Assembly: GCF_003201285.1 (NCBI RefSeq)
Contig: NZ_QICS01000009.1
Span: 45,651 to 109,650 of the forward strand
Direction: 5' to 3'
Origin: Lachnotalea glycerini
GTDB lineage: Bacteria; Bacillota; Clostridia; Lachnospirales; Lachnospiraceae
Length of the DNA: 64,000 nt
Shown here: in pieces, positions 9,091-18,697 of the stretch
Layout of the letters: each line of letters begins with the position of its first letter
Position numbering within the stretch: the first letter of the stretch is position 1
Program-made: the position numbers and the translations under genes
The notes under the pieces: model-generated
Told to the model about the DNA's origin: nothing
What the model saw: only the letters and a program-made list of their open reading frames with translations
Databases searched by the model: none

Positions 9091-10065
9091 TTATTTCTGA
9101 TATTTGCTCATATCAACTTTCGGAAGTTCACTACGTTTCAGTCCTTGTGCTACCCAATCCTTCTCTTCCTGACCCAATGGCAATACTGGTTTGCGCATTA
9201 ATCCAGAAGTGAATACACCACGCTGTACAAGTGCTTCTTTCAGACGTGCATGTGCTTCACCTGAAGGCTGTCCTCCACCATAAATTCCCTGAGAAATATG
9301 ATAAATACGATCAGACCATTCCTGAGCTTCCTTAAGAGTATGCTTGTCAGGATTTTTAAATACTTCCCATGCCGGACAAATCAATTCCGGAACACAACCT
9401 GCAAATCCAATTAAAGCACCATCCATTCCCGGGAACCAACTCACACATAAAGTCTCATCATGGCAAGTAATAAGTGAGATATCCGGACACTCCTGACGAA
9501 GTAAACGTACATCATGCTCATAAATAGAAGTAACACGGGTTCCCATTTTAATACTTTTTACGTGATCGATTTCCTTACACATTTTAATCAGGGACTCCAC
9601 AGGATAATTTGCTTTGCTTGTAGCCGGATATAAGTGGATAATAATGTCAATATCAGCACCTTCTGCTACATCTTTTATGTATTGAAATGGTGCATCCTCA
9701 TTCATTCCAAAACGCAGCCACATGTGAGGAGGCATTAATAAAATTCCATCTGCACCCACTTCCTTTGCTTCTTTTGCCATTTCAATAGACTCCAGAGTGT
9801 TCTCACAGTTAATACCGGAAATAATAGTCATTACATCTCCGCACTCCTCGCTGCAAATTTCAACCACACGTTTACGTTCAGCGCGTGTAAGACCTGTAAC
9901 CTCGCCTGTATGTCCATTGCAAACCAGTCCCTCAATACCTTTATCATAAAAACTTTTAATCCAACGAAGATATGTGCGAAACTCTTTTTCGTCGATTGTA
10001 TAATCATCCTTTAACGGAACAGAAACTGCTGGAAAAATTGTTTTAAAATTTTTTACTTTTGCCAT
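9091..10065 (-). CDS. Dihydrodipicolinate synthase / N-acetylneuraminate lyase family aldolase
   Basis: A 324-residue class I aldolase with a (beta/alpha)8 barrel. The pyruvate-binding motif is GHTGE (residues 51-55, usually GTTGE), the catalytic Tyr is Y146 (HLYPATSK) and the Schiff-base Lys is K173 (SIKMGTR). The loop MPPHMWLRFG and a C-terminal tail longer than in DapA argue for a catabolic member such as a keto-sugar-acid or hydroxybenzylidene-pyruvate-type lyase. It is first gene of an operon with the Nramp-like transporter and is preceded by a LacI-type palindrome. Substrate is not predictable from sequence alone. Confidence 0.85.
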   Translation of the reverse strand: MAKVKNFKTIFPAVSVPLKDDYTIDEKEFRTYLRWIKSFYDKGIEGLVCNGHTGEVTGLTRAERKRVVEICSEECGDVMTIISGINCENTLESIEMAKEAKEVGADGILLMPPHMWLRFGMNEDAPFQYIKDVAEGADIDIIIHLYPATSKANYPVESLIKMCKEIDHVKSIKMGTRVTSIYEHDVRLLRQECPDISLITCHDETLCVSWFPGMDGALIGFAGCVPELICPAWEVFKNPDKHTLKEAQEWSDRIYHISQGIYGGGQPSGEAHARLKEALVQRGVFTSGLMRKPVLPLGQEEKDWVAQGLKRSELPKVDMSKYQK

Positions 10066-10134
10066 AATATTATTCTCCTTTATATCAACATTTATTTGTT
10101 TGTTTCAGCATTGTGCACATGCTTATATTATTTT

Positions 10135-10152
10135 TATACAAACGTTTGTATA
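10135..10152. promoter_or_regulatory. LacI-type operator, perfect 18-bp palindrome
   Basis: The sequence tatacaaacgtttgtata is perfectly palindromic around a central CG, the classic LacI/GalR operator form. It lies 70 bp before the lyase gene start and probably controls the lyase and transporter genes. Confidence 0.8.
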
Positions 10153-10328
10153 TCTTGTGATTATTTTATATCATGATTAAATTATGGAGTCAATGTTTTA
10201 CAAATAGCCTGCAAAAAATTGCATATCATATGCAATTTTTTGCATAAATTTGTTTAATATTTTTTTTCATTAGTTATTTTTACTTATTTATACCTTGAAT
10301 TTTCATAATAATTTTATTATACTGCTTA

Positions 10329-10346
10329 TATGCTAACGTTTGTATA
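10329..10346. promoter_or_regulatory. Second LacI-type operator (16 of 18 bases match)
   Basis: The sequence tatgctaacgtttgtata matches the first site except at two positions in its left half. It ends 25 bp before the regulator ATG, so autoregulation is likely. The two centres are 194 bp apart, which would allow looping. Confidence 0.72.
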
Positions 10347-10371
10347 TTATGTAATACAAGGAGTGTGAATT

Positions 10372-11367
10372 ATGGCGACTTTAAAAGATGTTGCGCGTAT
10401 GGCTAATGTAGATGTAAGTACCGTATCTCGCGCAATTAACAATACATCCTATGTGCACCCTGATACAAAAGCCCGCATTCTTGCATCGGTAAAAGAACTT
10501 GGTTATCAGCCAAATGTGATTGCTCAGAGTCTGAGACAGGGCAAACGCCATACCATTGGCGTTGTAGTTCCCCGTCTGCATATGACCGTATTTGCAGAAA
10601 TTATGCAGGGTATAGAAGAGGAAGCTCGAAGATTAGGATATGCCACATTGATCTGTAACACAGAAGATGACTCTAAAACGGAGAGAGAATGCCTGACACG
10701 CCTTCGCAATGGTTTCGTGGATGGAATTATTATTGCCGGAACCGGGCACAACGGACGTCTGCTTCGTGATATACGTTCCAGCGGCTTAACTATCACGCAA
10801 ATCCTGCGCCAACAAGACACAACACTAAGCAGTGTAATTGTAAACTATGAGAATTGTGGTTATGAAGCTACGAAATATCTGGAATCCAGGGGTTGCCGGG
10901 AAATAGGTCTTATTAATGGAACGATGAAGATTGCTCCTTATCAAGAACGATATAACGGTTATCATCGTGCCCTTAAAGAACTAGGACTTTCTGAAACAAG
11001 CGCGATCTCTTCATCACCTGTAAACAGCCTGGAGTATGGCTACCAATGCGCACTGGATCTCTTAGAACAAAATCCTAATCTGGATGCTATTATGGCTGCT
11101 GTTGATGTTCAGGGTATTGGTGCCATGCGTGCACTAAAGGAACAAGGTATAAAAGTCCCTGAACAAATACGGTTAATAAGTCTTACAGGGCATATTATCG
11201 GCGGAATGCTTGAAACAACAATGACCTCGATGGAAATGCCTGCACATGAAATGGGATTAAAAGCTGCACTTATGACGATTAGAGATATTGAATCTCCAAC
11301 AGAGCCAAAAACTCCCCCTCAGCACCTCGTATTTACCTCTTCACTTGTCGAGCGGGAAAGCAGCTAA
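10372..11367 (+). CDS. LacI-family transcriptional regulator
   Basis: A 331-residue regulator with a LacI helix-turn-helix at residues 3-25 (TLKDVARMANVDVSTVSRAI), the hinge helix near residues 45-58 (IAQSLRQGK) and a periplasmic-binding-protein-like effector domain (TIGVVVPRL to the end). It is divergent from the lyase/transporter operon. Two matching palindromes in the shared control region indicate local and self regulation. The AAGGAGTG site precedes the ATG. The ligand is unknown, probably the substrate or product of the adjacent lyase. Confidence 0.9.
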   Translation: MATLKDVARMANVDVSTVSRAINNTSYVHPDTKARILASVKELGYQPNVIAQSLRQGKRHTIGVVVPRLHMTVFAEIMQGIEEEARRLGYATLICNTEDDSKTERECLTRLRNGFVDGIIIAGTGHNGRLLRDIRSSGLTITQILRQQDTTLSSVIVNYENCGYEATKYLESRGCREIGLINGTMKIAPYQERYNGYHRALKELGLSETSAISSSPVNSLEYGYQCALDLLEQNPNLDAIMAAVDVQGIGAMRALKEQGIKVPEQIRLISLTGHIIGGMLETTMTSMEMPAHEMGLKAALMTIRDIESPTEPKTPPQHLVFTSSLVERESS

Positions 11368-11391
11368 AATGTAAAAAAACACGAAAGACAG

Positions 11392-11437
11392 CAAAGCAGC
11401 ACAGGGGACTTTTTCAAAACCCTGTGCTGTATCTTTG
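11392..11437 (+). terminator. Hairpin after the lacI-type gene
   Basis: Nested arms CAAAG and CAGCACAGGG pair with CCCTGTGCTG and CTTTG. The stem is strong but the T-tract is poor. It also separates the convergent nitrilase-family gene. Confidence 0.65.
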
Positions 11438-11468
11438 ACTAAGAAAAACAATGGCATCTATATTTCGC

Positions 11469-12317
11469 TTACACGTTATTATTGTCATAATTCATACTGA
11501 TATGTTTATATGTATTTGGATGTCTGCAAGAAATCCTTAACTGTTTATATTCGTGACAATCTCTGATGTCAAGTTCACATGTCACCACTTCTGCTTTATT
11601 TCTAGAACCGCTTGCAAGTATTTCACCCATTGGGGATACAACTTCACTTGGGTTTCGTATCCCTTTGATATTATCCTGAAAGGGTACCGACATAGCACTC
11701 GCTACATAAATTCCGTTTTCATAAGCTCTTGCATGACCATAAATCTGCTCCCATCCCCAAGTAGGGCAAACGATCAAATCAGCTCCACCTAGGACCAATT
11801 CCCTGCATACTTCTGGAAACTGCATATCCCAACAGATTGCAATACCTATTTTCCCGAATTTTGTATCCATGACAAGATACTCCTTACCTGCTGTCAGACA
11901 ATCATTTTCAGAACCTGCAAGATGTACCTTGTCATATTGATATTTTTGTTCCCCTTTTGTATCATATACCAATGTAGAATTAAACATCTTTCCTTCTCGT
12001 TTGTTATAGGCTCCTAATACAATATATTTTTTTTCCTCCTTTGCTATTGCAGCTACCTCTTGAAAAAAGGAATCCTCCAATGATGGAATCACCTCTGTGT
12101 AATTGCAGCAAATATTATTTGGAGGACCACAAAAATTAATTGCTTCTGACGTCACTATGAAATCACATTTCTTCTTACAAGCTTCCCTGATTAGCTCTAA
12201 AGTCTGATTTTTCATCTCATTTTGTAATTCTACGACCTGTTCTATGCTTAACCGTAAATCAAGATTGCCAAAATCATATAGTTCATTTTGTTTTGTCTGT
12301 ATCAGACCTAACTTCAT
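11469..12317 (-). CDS. Carbon-nitrogen hydrolase (nitrilase superfamily)
   Basis: A 282-residue cytoplasmic enzyme with the complete catalytic set of the superfamily: Glu E58 (VTSEAIN), Lys K130 (YDKVHL) and Cys C162 (ICWDMQFPE). It hydrolyses a non-peptide C-N bond, most likely an amide or carbamoyl substrate. The subfamily (omega-amidase, carbamoylputrescine-type, or other) cannot be fixed from sequence. It lies between the LacI-regulated operon and the polysaccharide locus, in the direction of the latter but 96 bp beyond it. The AAGGAAG site supports the ATG at 12317. Confidence 0.82.
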   Translation of the reverse strand: MKLGLIQTKQNELYDFGNLDLRLSIEQVVELQNEMKNQTLELIREACKKKCDFIVTSEAINFCGPPNNICCNYTEVIPSLEDSFFQEVAAIAKEEKKYIVLGAYNKREGKMFNSTLVYDTKGEQKYQYDKVHLAGSENDCLTAGKEYLVMDTKFGKIGIAICWDMQFPEVCRELVLGGADLIVCPTWGWEQIYGHARAYENGIYVASAMSVPFQDNIKGIRNPSEVVSPMGEILASGSRNKAEVVTCELDIRDCHEYKQLRISCRHPNTYKHISMNYDNNNV

Positions 12318-12340
12318 ACCGCATACTTCCTTACTTTTTT

Positions 12341-12366
12341 AGCCTGGCAGTAACGTCTGCCAGGCT
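12341..12366. terminator. Strong hairpin with T-tract on the plus side
   Basis: A perfect AGCCTGGCAG/CTGCCAGGCT stem with a 6-base loop. The T-tract follows on the plus strand, while both flanking genes run leftward. Read leftward, the stem is followed by A residues, so it is not a classical terminator for the lyase transcript. Confidence 0.6.
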
Positions 12367-12413
12367 TTTTATATTTTTTTGAAATAATGTCATAAGATTA
12401 CTGTTATAATTAT

Positions 12414-15400
12414 TTATTCTTTGTTATAATCTCCATAAAATTCCACTTCTGAAACATTTCCGTTCCAAGAGGCATCATTATAAATTCGAATATACCGATA
12501 ACTCTCATGTTTTAGTAAATCATCATATTGAATATCGTACCAGATGCCTTCCTGTGCATCTGTAACTTTATTTGTTAAATTTGTCCAAGTTTCATTATCA
12601 TTGGAACCTTGTATGATTAATCCATTTAACCTTGTATCATAGCCAGCTCTAGGCATAAGAACAATTTCACTTAAATCAACGCTTTTGCCCTCTTTGAAAT
12701 CTATTGTATAATACGATCCTGATGATGTATTTAGATCACCATAAGTTGTAATATCACCATCAAAAATCAAATATCCAACTTTATCTGCCGATAATCCAGT
12801 GCCTGGCCACTGAACATCAGAAGCTGTTACACTTGCCAGCAAATTAACATCAAGTAATTTTGAACCGTCTACCAGAAACAAATAAGAATCATCCGTTGTC
12901 TGGTATACCGTATTCCCTTTGCTTCCATCCGCTTTTTCATAATCGATTGAAAAACTGACCTCTCCTGTTGGTACATCTCCCATAACTGCTTCTGCCAACC
13001 AATGAATGTTATCCTCTGAGCTGACAATTGCATCTTGCCCCTGAATCTGTACGGAAAGATTTTGGATTGCTTCTGTCGCTTTGATGGTAAGCTTAATCGT
13101 ATCTCCTAAAGATACCTTACTGCTAACGCTTTGATCTGAACCAATTGACACGCTTTCTATTTTGTTCCCAATCTCGTAGCGTTGTCCATATATTCTAAAT
13201 TCTGACAATTCAAATAAATTTTGTGTTGAATTATGAATTACATCAGGGTAATTATTTAACAACTGTATTTTAATATATCGATAACTTAAATTTTTATATT
13301 CATCCGCCACATCAAGGGTTTGAAAGTCTTGAGTAAATGCAGTTAATTCCGGCGTCAGCCTTGTCCATGTTGTTTTGTCATTTGAACCAAATACTGCAGA
13401 TCCTGCTAATCTATCGGCAAAAATATTGCTTTGAAAACCAAACCCCGTTGCAGAAACTTTATAATCAGGTCCAAAATCCAGAATATGATATTTACTCGGC
13501 GCAAATAAATAGGAAACACCCGTGCCAGGATTTCCATCCACCATATTAGTAATTGACGTACTAAAGGTTGAACTCTCAACGATATCAGGGTAATCAATAC
13601 TTTTATCACTCTCTAATAAAGGAGTTACTAATTCCAGATTATTTGCCGCTGTATATAATTTTTGCAGTTGTTGCGAAAATTCTTCATCCGAGTCACTTTC
13701 CATAAGAGCTATTGTGTTAGAATATTCAGTCTGATAATTTTTCAAGGAAGCTTCCACATAAATTTTATCCGAATCATATAAAGCGGTTGCTTCCTGCACT
13801 GCCAGAGAACGGTCATTTGCAACCGTAATTGTAACATTGTTAGCCGTAACTGTAGTTTTATCTGAGGCAGCAATCACAAAGGAATACGTTCCTGCCTTCG
13901 TTGGTGTCCATGTAAAGCAGCCTGAATCAGTATTTAACTCTGATGAGTCTGGTATATCATAGCCTTCATATATGATAGAATCTGATGATGAAGAATCAGT
14001 AGCAGTAAAATCAAAGCGAATCAAACTATTTTTATAAGCTATTAATTTCACCTCAGTATCTCCTGCTGTAAAAGTTGGTGGTGTCAATAATGCTCCTGCA
14101 TTTACATTAAGAAAATCCAGATCTACTGTCGTGGCATTTCCTATTACTTTTAGATATAAAATATCACCCAATGACTGGTTATCATCCATTGTATAAGCCA
14201 CATAGCGCCACTCATTGCTGGTATCTGGAATTACCAAAGTATCATTGATTCCAGGACTCATCTCCAGCATAGCTGTTCCATTGGTCCGTATCATAAATCC
14301 AACTGTTTTATTACTGGTAGAAGCATTCAGGAGTGCAATTTTACTTCCTCCTTTTGTAGCTGTTAAACGTACATAAGAGGTCCCATCCTCATCACTTTTT
14401 GTACAAGAATTTTCATCAAATGCCGTATATCTGTCTTCTATCTCGATTATATATGGACTTGTCTGTTCTTTACCCAGAAACAAAGCAGCATCTTCCTCGG
14501 CTTCATCCGGTAAATACAGCCAAAAATCTCCACCACCATCCACATTATTCCAATTTATATTCAAAGAACCTTCGTAATAGAAGTTAGAAGGAAGCTTCTT
14601 GGTAAACGCTTCGTAATAATACGGCGCTTTCTTTGCAACATCTTCTCCTTTTACATAAGTATAATAGGAATATAAGTCCCAAAAATTGGCTGTATTAAAT
14701 CTTCCTCGGTAAGAAGGAGAAATATAGTTATATGTATCCTTTACTGTTTCATCGGAAGCAATAGAGTATGCCACTTTCGTCCAGGCTGTATCATATCCAA
14801 GCATATATTGCCAGAAATAATCGGCGGCAGCTAAAATTCTGTCTTCTAAAAATTCATAAGGACCTACCGCATTTGCTGCAGTTGATACTGTTCCATTTAC
14901 AGGATCAACTTTCGTTCCCTGCGCAAGTAACATACGAGACAAGATAACAGAGTTTGTCAAATCTCCTCCTGCATGTGCCTGATCTCTTCCCATTTCAACG
15001 TGCTGTACATGTCCCTCAACCAAAGTTCCATCCGAAACTTTCTGCCCTATCTCTGCTTCTGTATCAATATATCGAAACAACTGTTTAATTGATCCGCTAT
15101 ATCCTTGATCGTTAGCGGTTGCATTTACTGTAAACCACTCTACTGTCTTTTCGTATCCCTCTAGGTTGTCGGCAAAAAGATAACCAGACATTGCCCCAAG
15201 AACTGTATAATTGTGTTGGTTCATAAATTGATTCTGATCACTTTGAAAGGTTTCTATGACAGGATTAATAAGGTGATTGATAAAATTGTCTGTATCGTCA
15301 CTTGTCCATTCAAGAGCTTGTGTCTTACAGCTAGTATATCTTAATATTTCAGCGGCTATAGTCATTCGGTTAAGTGGTATCCCTGTATGTATGCATGCAT

Positions 15401-15905
15401 CAGCAAAATATTCGTATTGGTCTGGATCCATTTGTGACCAAATGCGAATTATGTGCATTGCATTGCTTCTATATGTCTCATTTCCTGTTACATAGTATAA
15501 AATAGCCTGTGTATATGCTTTTAAAGCATCTGATATAAACTTTGAATTAACCCCCTGACTATTAAATGCGTATGTCCCAGGCTTGGATGTGTCTAAACTG
15601 CTTTGATTACTTGAAGTAACACTGACTGAGGCTGCCGATGACTCTAGCATTGCATTAAAATAAGTATTCCATGGCTCTATCTTATTTCGTACCTTATTTC
15701 GGACATTATCAAGCAGTTTCTTATTTAAACCGATTCCTGGATGTTGAAATCCACTTTCCGCATTGGTTTCCTCTGTAATAGCAGGTAGATAATCTGTAAA
15801 AACTACTGTTGTATCGGCTGCAGAAACAGGAAGCGCCCACATTTGTAAAGCTTGTAGCAATATAGCATTAAAAACGATTCGTTTTATATTTTTAAATTTA
15901 CCCAT
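12414..15905 (-). CDS. Giant secreted polysaccharide lyase with discoidin-like modules
   Basis: A 1163-residue exported enzyme with a signal peptide (residues 1-29, ending VSA-AD). The alginate-lyase-superfamily (alpha/alpha) toroid spans about residues 55-460. Candidate active-site residues are N230-H231-N232-Y233 and the H302-x-E304-x-GRDQAH stretch. Then come a carbohydrate-binding-like beta domain (about 490-615), an Ig-like domain (about 620-705), a short helical spacer, and two F5/8-type-C (discoidin) domains (about 775-920 and 1020-1160). It has no sorting signal, so it is probably released or bound through its modules. Together with the intracellular GH88 it implies beta-elimination of a uronate polymer. 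Fine specificity is unresolved. Confidence 0.82.
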   Translation of the reverse strand: MGKFKNIKRIVFNAILLQALQMWALPVSAADTTVVFTDYLPAITEETNAESGFQHPGIGLNKKLLDNVRNKVRNKIEPWNTYFNAMLESSAASVSVTSSNQSSLDTSKPGTYAFNSQGVNSKFISDALKAYTQAILYYVTGNETYRSNAMHIIRIWSQMDPDQYEYFADACIHTGIPLNRMTIAAEILRYTSCKTQALEWTSDDTDNFINHLINPVIETFQSDQNQFMNQHNYTVLGAMSGYLFADNLEGYEKTVEWFTVNATANDQGYSGSIKQLFRYIDTEAEIGQKVSDGTLVEGHVQHVEMGRDQAHAGGDLTNSVILSRMLLAQGTKVDPVNGTVSTAANAVGPYEFLEDRILAAADYFWQYMLGYDTAWTKVAYSIASDETVKDTYNYISPSYRGRFNTANFWDLYSYYTYVKGEDVAKKAPYYYEAFTKKLPSNFYYEGSLNINWNNVDGGGDFWLYLPDEAEEDAALFLGKEQTSPYIIEIEDRYTAFDENSCTKSDEDGTSYVRLTATKGGSKIALLNASTSNKTVGFMIRTNGTAMLEMSPGINDTLVIPDTSNEWRYVAYTMDDNQSLGDILYLKVIGNATTVDLDFLNVNAGALLTPPTFTAGDTEVKLIAYKNSLIRFDFTATDSSSSDSIIYEGYDIPDSSELNTDSGCFTWTPTKAGTYSFVIAASDKTTVTANNVTITVANDRSLAVQEATALYDSDKIYVEASLKNYQTEYSNTIALMESDSDEEFSQQLQKLYTAANNLELVTPLLESDKSIDYPDIVESSTFSTSITNMVDGNPGTGVSYLFAPSKYHILDFGPDYKVSATGFGFQSNIFADRLAGSAVFGSNDKTTWTRLTPELTAFTQDFQTLDVADEYKNLSYRYIKIQLLNNYPDVIHNSTQNLFELSEFRIYGQRYEIGNKIESVSIGSDQSVSSKVSLGDTIKLTIKATEAIQNLSVQIQGQDAIVSSEDNIHWLAEAVMGDVPTGEVSFSIDYEKADGSKGNTVYQTTDDSYLFLVDGSKLLDVNLLASVTASDVQWPGTGLSADKVGYLIFDGDITTYGDLNTSSGSYYTIDFKEGKSVDLSEIVLMPRAGYDTRLNGLIIQGSNDNETWTNLTNKVTDAQEGIWYDIQYDDLLKHESYRYIRIYNDASWNGNVSEVEFYGDYNKE

Positions 15906-15983
15906 AATCTATTTCACCCTTTCTAATTCAATCATTCGTGCATGATAAGAATACTCTCCCATTTTTTGCTTCTATTACAAAAA

Positions 15984-16022
15984 GTGTACTCCTGCCCTCT
16001 TCACATAACGGCAAGAGTACAC
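15984..16022 (-). terminator. Intra-operon terminator/attenuator before the lyase gene
   Basis: Arms GTGTACTCCTGCC and GGCAAGAGTACAC. Read leftward the stem is followed by TTTTTG. It lies between the solute-binding gene and the lyase gene, so it probably lowers lyase expression relative to the binding protein. Confidence 0.75.
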
Positions 16023-16062
16023 CCTCATCTGGCATTTAAAATACCTTCATTTACTCTTTCAT

Positions 16063-17703
16063 TTATTTTTTGCTATCTAAAAATGTTTGAATCTGACTGA
16101 TTAATTCTGCTCTGATTTTATCCAGTCCGGCATTTTCACAAGCATCATGATATTCTTTTATTTTAGATGCTGTATCTGTTCCATATGCCGCCCACTCAAA
16201 TTTATAATCTGAGGTATATGCGCTAATGGTTGCGACTTCACTCTCTACACTAGATGAATCAAAATTAAAACCAGCTAATGGACTTAACGTATAAGAGTCT
16301 TGATTGTACATGTAGTCATAAACCTTATTTGCGGTTTCATCACTGACTACTTCTTCATCGTATCTGATATAAGATGGGTTCCAAGTAAAGGAATATCCAG
16401 GCATTACATAAGATTCTGCATCTAGTGTTCGATACGCATTATCACCAATTGACTCCCAGTCTTCTCCTTCTATGCCATATTGGAACAAATCATGGTTTTC
16501 CTTTGATAACCACATCCAGTCTAAAAATGCCATAACCGCATCAGTTTTTTCTGACCAAGTGGGAACGCACAAGAAATTCCATGCCTGCTCATTGCTGATG
16601 GTTGCTTGAGGCGTAAAGTTTCTTTGCTGATCATCCATGATAAAGAAGCCAAGCTTTGCGTCTGAAACAGCATTCTTAATATTTTTTGTATGTGTCATCC
16701 ATTCTGTAGCTGTTCCTAGTGTTGCTGCACAAAGACCTGTATCAAATGAAGTATCGTCACTATTTGAGACTGCATCACTATTGATATACTTAGTCCAGTC
16801 ATTCAGACTCTCATACCATTCGCCAATATAATCCTTATTATATCCATCTGGAAAGCTCGTAAAGTGAGATGCATCGTCACCCACAACTGCAGCATCCAGA
16901 ACTTTCGTGCTGTCACTGTTTAATGCTACATAAAATTTTGCACCCGAATTGTACATATAAATATTACTTCTTCTGTTTGAGAGATTCGGATTTTGAAACT
17001 CTGTCATACCTTGAGATCCGGTTACATTCCATACGGATGTCAGACCCTCCTCATCCAAATGTGATGAGATTCCCTCAAAGTATTGCTTCAAGGTGTCATA
17101 ATCAGTGATTTCAGGCAAATTATACTTTTCACGAAGATCCTCGCGATAAACGATTCCTTTCAAATCTTCATAAGATTCTGCAAGAGGAATTGCATTTATT
17201 TTATCATTAAAGGAATTCGCTTCCAAATAGTCCTCGCTAAAAGCTGCTTTCAGACCCGGATAAGCATCATTGTTAAAATAACTCGACAAATCTTTAAATA
17301 CTCCATCATTGATTTTATCACTTAGTCCCTGCCATGAACCAACAAACATTAAGTCATAATCTTCCTGCGCTGTTACTGCCAGAGTAAGCTTATCAGCATA
17401 ATCGGCACCTTCCACATAAGATATATTCACCTTGATTTTACTTAATACTGGATCATCCTTTACCTTTTCATAATATACATCCAAAACCTTATCTATATTT
17501 GTTACGGGATTCATGACACGTATGTTGATTGTTGTCATATCCTCTGATTCTGCGTCAGAAGCTTCCTGATTCGACGTTTCAGAGGTTGAGCTGTTATCCG
17601 TGTCCTTAGTACTGCTGCTTTCCGATTTAGAGCAGCCGGCTAAAAGCATGGCCATCACTATTATAAGTGACAAGGTTGCTTTCATTTTTTTCTTTCTTTT
17701 CAT
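16063..17703 (-). CDS. Oligosaccharide ABC transporter solute-binding lipoprotein
   Basis: A 546-residue lipoprotein with lipobox LLAGC (Cys24) and a Ser/Thr/Glu-rich linker to about residue 55, then an extracellular solute-binding family 1 fold. Its size and C-terminal region (a DUF3502-like tail with YKFEWAAYGTDTASKI) match the large LplA/YtcQ-type binding proteins used for complex oligosaccharides. The two Lpl-type permease genes lie immediately upstream in the same direction. No ATPase gene is present, as is usual when a shared MsmK/MsiK-type ATPase serves several CUT1 systems. The AAAGGAGG ribosome site is strong. Confidence 0.9.
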   Translation of the reverse strand: MKRKKKMKATLSLIIVMAMLLAGCSKSESSSTKDTDNSSTSETSNQEASDAESEDMTTINIRVMNPVTNIDKVLDVYYEKVKDDPVLSKIKVNISYVEGADYADKLTLAVTAQEDYDLMFVGSWQGLSDKINDGVFKDLSSYFNNDAYPGLKAAFSEDYLEANSFNDKINAIPLAESYEDLKGIVYREDLREKYNLPEITDYDTLKQYFEGISSHLDEEGLTSVWNVTGSQGMTEFQNPNLSNRRSNIYMYNSGAKFYVALNSDSTKVLDAAVVGDDASHFTSFPDGYNKDYIGEWYESLNDWTKYINSDAVSNSDDTSFDTGLCAATLGTATEWMTHTKNIKNAVSDAKLGFFIMDDQQRNFTPQATISNEQAWNFLCVPTWSEKTDAVMAFLDWMWLSKENHDLFQYGIEGEDWESIGDNAYRTLDAESYVMPGYSFTWNPSYIRYDEEVVSDETANKVYDYMYNQDSYTLSPLAGFNFDSSSVESEVATISAYTSDYKFEWAAYGTDTASKIKEYHDACENAGLDKIRAELISQIQTFLDSKK

Positions 17704-17776
17704 ACCTATATCCTCCTTTTATTTATCATTCACTTTGCTATGAAAGATTCATATGCAAAGAAAATTTCATTCCTTA

Positions 17777-18685
17777 TCATCCTTTGATGGAACCAACCAT
17801 AATACCAGAAGTAAAATACTTCTGAACAAACGGATAAACAAATATAACAGGACCAATCGTTACAACAGCAGTAGCCATTCGAATTGAATTACTCGGAAGA
17901 TTTGAGAATGACTGTCCTGTCATACGCGCCATTTCCTTTATTGCATCCATGGATCTTGTTAAATTCATAATATAATACTGCAATGGAAACAAGTCTTTAC
18001 TATCTATATAAAGCATCGCATTATACCACTGGTTCCAATACATCAATGCATAAAACAAACTAATTGTAGCTATACCTGGAATTGATACAGGTAATATTAC
18101 CTTGGTTAAAATCTTAATGTCATTTGCTCCATCAATGTATGCTGCTTCTGATAGCTCTTCCGGTATTGACCTAAAGAAGTTCTTCAACATGAACATATTC
18201 CATGGATTTAATAAGACCGGAATAATTAAAACCCATATGTTATCTCTGAAATTCATGTATTTTGATATTAATAAATACGATGGAACAAGCCCTCCATTAA
18301 ACAGCATGGTGAAATAAACAAAAAAACTAATAGGAGTTTTATACTTTACTTTACTCAGTGACAATGGATATGAAAGCATTATCGTTACAGCCATACTTAA
18401 TATGGTACCTACTACTGTAATGAAAACGGTAACTCCATATGCCTTAAATATCTGCCCGGTCTTAAACACTGTTTCATACGCCTGCGTAGTAAACGTACTA
18501 GGCCACAGCTTATATCCATCTCTTACAATATTAGTTTCTGTTTCAAAGCTGGTCGCAATTAGCATAATAAATGGTAAAATACAAAACATGCAGAATAATG
18601 TAATTACCACAACCACAATTGTATCCAAAATTACTGCGTCCTTACCCTTTTTGATTTTACTTTTATTTAAAACAATTTCAGTCAT
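17777..18685 (-). CDS. Carbohydrate ABC transporter permease (LplC/CUT1 type)
   Basis: A 302-residue membrane permease with six hydrophobic segments. The EAA loop reads EELSEAAYIDGANDIKILTKVILPVSIPG, the coupling site for the ATPase. It ends in the SGIMVGSIKG tail typical of the LplC group. I use the ATG at 18685, 6 bases after GGAGG. An in-frame ATG at 18691 is too close to that site. It follows its partner permease by 12 bp. Confidence 0.92.
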   Translation of the reverse strand: MTEIVLNKSKIKKGKDAVILDTIVVVVITLFCMFCILPFIMLIATSFETETNIVRDGYKLWPSTFTTQAYETVFKTGQIFKAYGVTVFITVVGTILSMAVTIMLSYPLSLSKVKYKTPISFFVYFTMLFNGGLVPSYLLISKYMNFRDNIWVLIIPVLLNPWNMFMLKNFFRSIPEELSEAAYIDGANDIKILTKVILPVSIPGIATISLFYALMYWNQWYNAMLYIDSKDLFPLQYYIMNLTRSMDAIKEMARMTGQSFSNLPSNSIRMATAVVTIGPVIFVYPFVQKYFTSGIMVGSIKG

Positions 18686-18697
18686 ATACATCCTCCT

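Larger units (their letters stand above)
10066..10371. other. Divergent control region (lyase gene / lacI-type gene)
   Basis: A 306-bp AT-rich gap. It holds the two matching operator palindromes described separately. No ORF or RNA gene is evident. Confidence 0.6.

Noticed and set aside
13337..13609. Short open frames on both strands within the lyase gene
   Set aside because: They lack ribosome sites and family similarity and lie inside a gene with clear domain structure.
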